Below, piece after piece: positions 61,266 through 64,000 of a DNA stretch of 64,000 nt. The position numbers were made by a program, and so were the translations under genes. Every line of letters starts with the position of its first letter. The stretch's first letter is position 1. Below the pieces are notes generated by a model that saw nothing but the letters and a program-made list of their open reading frames with translations, was not told where the DNA came from and searched no databases. The stretch is from Pseudobacillus wudalianchiensis. Lineage in GTDB: Bacteria; Bacillota; Bacilli; Bacillales; Domibacillaceae. The stretch spans positions 498,246 to 562,245 of the forward strand of contig NZ_MAYT01000012.1 in assembly GCF_001685015.1 (NCBI RefSeq), in the 5' to 3' direction.

Positions 61266-61452
61266 GTGGGAGAGTGCGAGTAATGAGCCACCGAAGGAGC
61301 AAGTTCCAAAAAAGACCCTTGGAACTAATCTCTCAGGTAGAAGAACCACAATGGGACGCACCTCTGGAGAGCGCGTTTAAATACGCCACCAAAGGGGAAG
61401 ACTCGATCCGATCGCTGGATGGAGTTAAACTCTCAGGTAAAAGGACAGAGAA
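61266..61452 (+). ncRNA. Tandem glycine riboswitch
   Basis: Aptamer 1: GGGAGAG...CCACCGAAGGAGCAAGTT...AATCTCTCAGGTA; aptamer 2: CTCTGGAGAGCGCG...CACCAAAGGGGAAGA...AAACTCTCAGGTAAAAGGACAGAG. This two-aptamer gcvT-type pattern is unmistakable. It ends in a terminator (61439-61481). Glycine binding should allow read-through into glyA-sdaAB-sdaAA. Confidence 0.96.
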
Positions 61453-61481
61453 GGGAACATTACCCTTTTCTGTCCTTTTTT
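61439..61481 (+). terminator. Expression-platform terminator of the glycine riboswitch
   Basis: AAAAGGACAGA and TCTGTCCTTTTTT pair with an inner AGGG/CCCT stem; the 5' arm overlaps the end of the second aptamer, so ligand binding and termination exclude each other. Confidence 0.9.
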
Positions 61482-61590
61482 GTGTGCAGAAAAGGTGACG
61501 AGATAGAGCACTTTTCTAAAAGAGAAAAGTGAAAAGGCTTGGTTATTCAGCAGAGAGCGAACGAAATGTAAACGAATAGGAGGCGTAGAG

Positions 61591-62841
61591 ATGAGTTTGC
61601 AAAACAATGATTTGACTATTTTTGAAGCGATTGAGCATGAGAGACGTCGCCAGCATGAAACGCTGGAGTTGATTGCATCAGAGAACTTTGTCAGCCCGGA
61701 TGTTTTAGAAGCAATGGGAAGCGTCATGACAAATAAATATGCTGAGGGCTATCCGGGGAAACGTTATTATGGCGGCTGTGAATTTGTTGATGTGGCAGAG
61801 CGGACAGCGATTGAACGGTTAACGACACTGTTCGGTGCCAAGTATGCTAATGTTCAGCCTCATTCAGGGGCACAGGCGAACCTTGCTGTTTTTTATGCAT
61901 TGCTTCAGCCTGGCGACAAAATTATGGGGATGAATCTTTCGCACGGCGGGCATTTAACTCACGGAAGTCCTGTAAGCATCTCTGGCAAGTGGTTTGAGGT
62001 AGTTTCTTACGGAGTCAAGGAAGATACACAATTAATTGATTATGACGAAGTAGAGGCGATGGCTCGTAAAGAAAAGCCAAAATTAATTATTGCCGGTGCA
62101 AGCGCTTACCCAAGAACGATTGATTTTGCTAGGTTCAAAGAAATTGCCGATCAAGTGGGTGCAAAGTTCATGGTGGACATGGCACACATCGCGGGACTTG
62201 TAGCAGCCGGTCTTCACCCTTCTCCGGTTCCTTATGCAGATGTGGTGACAAGCACCACTCATAAAACATTAAGAGGACCACGCGGCGGCATTATTTTAAC
62301 GAACGACGAAGAAATCATCAAAGCGATTAATAAAGCGGTATTCCCTGGTATTCAAGGTGGCCCGTTGATGCATATCATTGCCGCAAAAGCGGTTGCTTTT
62401 AACGAAGCTCTACAGCCAGCCTTTAAAGATTACGCCAAACAAGTGATCAAAAACAGCCAAAAACTTGGGGAAGTATTAAAGAAAGAAGGAGCAGCTCTTG
62501 TTTCTGGGGGAACGGATAATCATTTGATTTTGCTAGATGTGCGTCCATGGGGGTTAACTGGAAAAGAAGCGGAGCGTCTGCTTGAAGAAGCAGGAATCAC
62601 AGTGAATAAGAATACCATTCCTTACGATCCGGAAAGTCCTTTTGTGACGAGCGGAGTCCGGATGGGAACTGCTGCTTTAACAACGCGTGGAATGAAAGAA
62701 GAACAAATGGAACAGATTGCCCAAGTGATTGCTGCTGTACTGAAAAGTAAAGGAGAGCCGGCAGTAGTGGCAGAGGCTAAAGAAAAAACTGCGTCTATCT
62801 GCGGAGCTTATCCGTTATTCCAACAGCCGATCAACGTATAA
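61591..62841 (+). CDS. glyA: Serine hydroxymethyltransferase
   Basis: PLP enzyme interconverting glycine plus methylene-THF and serine plus THF. 416 residues with [16 protein letters not shown], the PLP lysine in [14 protein letters not shown] (near 225) and [16 protein letters not shown]. Bacilli usually have glyA near upp, without a glycine riboswitch. This copy is riboswitch-controlled and linked to serine dehydratase, so it likely runs in the direction of serine for glycine catabolism and may be a second copy. Confidence 0.97.
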   Translation: MSLQNNDLTIFEAIEHERRRQHETLELIASENFVSPDVLEAMGSVMTNKYAEGYPGKRYYGGCEFVDVAERTAIERLTTLFGAKYANVQPHSGAQANLAVFYALLQPGDKIMGMNLSHGGHLTHGSPVSISGKWFEVVSYGVKEDTQLIDYDEVEAMARKEKPKLIIAGASAYPRTIDFARFKEIADQVGAKFMVDMAHIAGLVAAGLHPSPVPYADVVTSTTHKTLRGPRGGIILTNDEEIIKAINKAVFPGIQGGPLMHIIAAKAVAFNEALQPAFKDYAKQVIKNSQKLGEVLKKEGAALVSGGTDNHLILLDVRPWGLTGKEAERLLEEAGITVNKNTIPYDPESPFVTSGVRMGTAALTTRGMKEEQMEQIAQVIAAVLKSKGEPAVVAEAKEKTASICGAYPLFQQPINV

Positions 62842-62856
62842 GAAAGGAGCATCATA

Positions 62857-63375
62857 ATGGAATTTCAGAGTTGCTTTGATATTATCGGACCTATTATGGT
62901 TGGACCATCAAGTTCCCATACTGCTGGTGTTGTGTCGATTGGTAAATTCATTTATGAACTGTTGGATGGTTGTCCTGAAGAGGCGGACATTATTTTCTAC
63001 GACTCTTTTGCTGAAACGTATCAAGGGCATGGGACAGATAAAGCACTTCTTGGCGGGTTACTCGGCATGGGTACGGATGACCCAGGAATTCGGCATGCAT
63101 TGCAGCTTGCACATAAATCGGGTCTTGACTATACGATTGAACCTCAAGGGTCTTGCCTATTCTTTGATCATCCCAATACAACGATGGTAACCGCAAAACG
63201 AGGGGATCATCTTGTAAAAGTAGGCGGAGCTTCGCTAGGAGGCGGTTTATCCAAAATCTTTATGATTAATGGACGAATGGTGGATATCCGCCTGAGCACA
63301 AGCGATGATTTTTCAGCCTTGGCTAAAAACTACCAAGTGTACCGATTAAGAGAAGAAATTGCGAGGAATGCCTGA
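62857..63375 (+). CDS. sdaAB: L-serine dehydratase, iron-sulfur type, beta subunit
   Basis: 172 residues with the family signature DIIGPIMVGPSSSHTAG (about 8-24), FAETYQGHGTDKALLGG and KVGGASLGGG. B. subtilis SdaAB has about 220 residues because of a C-terminal ACT domain; this protein ends before one. Deaminates serine to pyruvate with SdaAA. Ribosome site GAAAGGAG; stop overlaps the sdaAA start (TGATG). Confidence 0.93.
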   Translation: MEFQSCFDIIGPIMVGPSSSHTAGVVSIGKFIYELLDGCPEEADIIFYDSFAETYQGHGTDKALLGGLLGMGTDDPGIRHALQLAHKSGLDYTIEPQGSCLFFDHPNTTMVTAKRGDHLVKVGGASLGGGLSKIFMINGRMVDIRLSTSDDFSALAKNYQVYRLREEIARNA

Positions 63376-64000
63376 TGGAAATTTTATCAATGAGAGAACT
63401 TCTGGAATTCTGTGAAAAGGAACAGAAAACGATCGGTGAAACCATGCTGATGCTGGAAGAAAAGAAGTCAGGAAGAGATCAACAAACGATTCTTCGTATG
63501 ATGGAAGAACGATTGATCAAGATGAAGGAAGCTGTTGATATTGGAACAAAGGATTCCTCTCCTGCACCAAGCGGCATTTCAGGGGGAGATGCCGTTAAGA
63601 TGGGAGAGTACGTGAAGTCTGGAAAACCGCTTACAGGCAGCTATATTAGCCAGGCTATGACATTTTCACTCGCTACTTCAGAGAGCAATGCCCGAATGGG
63701 TGTCATTGTAGCCACTCCAACTGCTGGGGCAGCAGGCATTTTGCCTGGTGTGCTGTTCTCCCTGCATCAAAATGATGGAACGCCTTTTAAAGATTTGGTT
63801 ATGGGATTATTCACGGCTAGCATGCTTGGATATGTAATTGCCAATCGCTCATTCATTTCAGGTGCTGCTGGCGGTTGTCAGGCGGAGGTTGGCTCGGCGG
63901 CTGCGATGGCTGCCGGCACCATTACGGAATTAAAGGGAGGAAGCCCGCAGCAAGCGGTACATGCAACCGCTATAGCGATGAAATCTCTTTTAGGGTTAGT
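63375..64000 (+). CDS. sdaAA: L-serine dehydratase, iron-sulfur type, alpha subunit, 3' end beyond the window
   Basis: ATG 63375 overlaps the sdaAB stop; the frame is open for 208 codons to the window edge. MEILSMRELLEFCEKEQKTI at the start and PSGISGGDAVKM, VIVATPTAGAAGILPGVL, and AAGGCQAEVGSAAAMAAG are typical of the alpha subunit (about 300 residues, 4Fe-4S cluster). Its Cys in GGCQAEVG is one expected cluster ligand; the rest of the Cys ligands lie downstream. Part of the glyA-sdaAB-sdaAA operon. Confidence 0.93.
   Translation, partial: MEILSMRELLEFCEKEQKTIGETMLMLEEKKSGRDQQTILRMMEERLIKMKEAVDIGTKDSSPAPSGISGGDAVKMGEYVKSGKPLTGSYISQAMTFSLATSESNARMGVIVATPTAGAAGILPGVLFSLHQNDGTPFKDLVMGLFTASMLGYVIANRSFISGAAGGCQAEVGSAAAMAAGTITELKGGSPQQAVHATAIAMKSLLGL

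Noticed and set aside
61274-61498. ORF of 74 codons
   Set aside because: It lies wholly in the glycine riboswitch and its terminator.

Overview
The window reads as a chromosomal segment of a Bacillaceae bacterium (Bacillus or a near relative; genus not decidable by eye). Evidence: HPrK together with Crh (Gln15/Ser46), a CggR-headed glycolytic operon, HisZ-type histidine operon, SigL, CtsR-controlled clpP, a Gram-positive tmRNA and T-box/glycine riboswitches. Gene order largely follows the B. subtilis order csbA-uvrBA, yvlB/yvlD, hprK-lgt-yvoD-ppaX-yvoF-hisZGDBHAFIE-yvcD-trxB-yvcI-rapZ-yvcK-whiA-crh-clpP, sigL-cggR-gap-pgk-tpi-gpm-eno-secG, est-rnr-smpB-ssrA.

Layout. 1-1.45 kb: end of a sulfate assimilation operon (sat, cysC). 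1.5-6.7 kb: YitT-type membrane protein, two small ORFs, the CNNM/CorC-type Mg exporter mpfA with a hairpin over its ribosome site, uppP, an HD nucleotidase and csbA. 6.8-10.2 kb: a sulfide/persulfide detoxification module (CstB-type dioxygenase, glutaredoxin, CstR repressor, rhodanese, TauE exporter) sitting between csbA and uvrB, with two CsoR/CstR-type operators on its promoter. 10.3-21.6 kb: uvrBA, yvlB/yvlD, a wall amidase, hprK-lgt-yvoD-ppaX-yvoF. 21.8-28.4 kb: complete his operon. 28.5-35.9 kb: yvcD, trxB, yvcI-rapZ-yvcK-whiA-crh, clpP. 36.1-45.9 kb: tRNA-Arg(CCG), sigL, cggR and the five triose-phosphate glycolytic genes, secG.

46-54.7 kb separates secG from est, which are neighbours in B. 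subtilis. It carries a PuuP-like permease, a T-box-controlled arginyl-tRNA synthetase, then a ureohydrolase, second permease, YtcJ-type amidohydrolase and TetR regulator behind a promoter with a perfect 20-bp palindrome. The common theme is arginine, guanidino compounds and amines.

54.9-59.4 kb: est-rnr-smpB-ssrA. The tmRNA gene is split in its T-loop by a 282-nt group I intron, and a decayed LAGLIDADG homing endonuclease gene (two frameshifts) lies just downstream on the other strand. This is the most unusual feature of the window. 60-61.1 kb: a YodB-type redox regulator and a divergent nitroreductase sharing two palindromic operators. 61.2-64 kb: a tandem glycine riboswitch with terminator in front of glyA-sdaAB-sdaAA, which would turn excess glycine into serine and then pyruvate; the last gene runs off the window.
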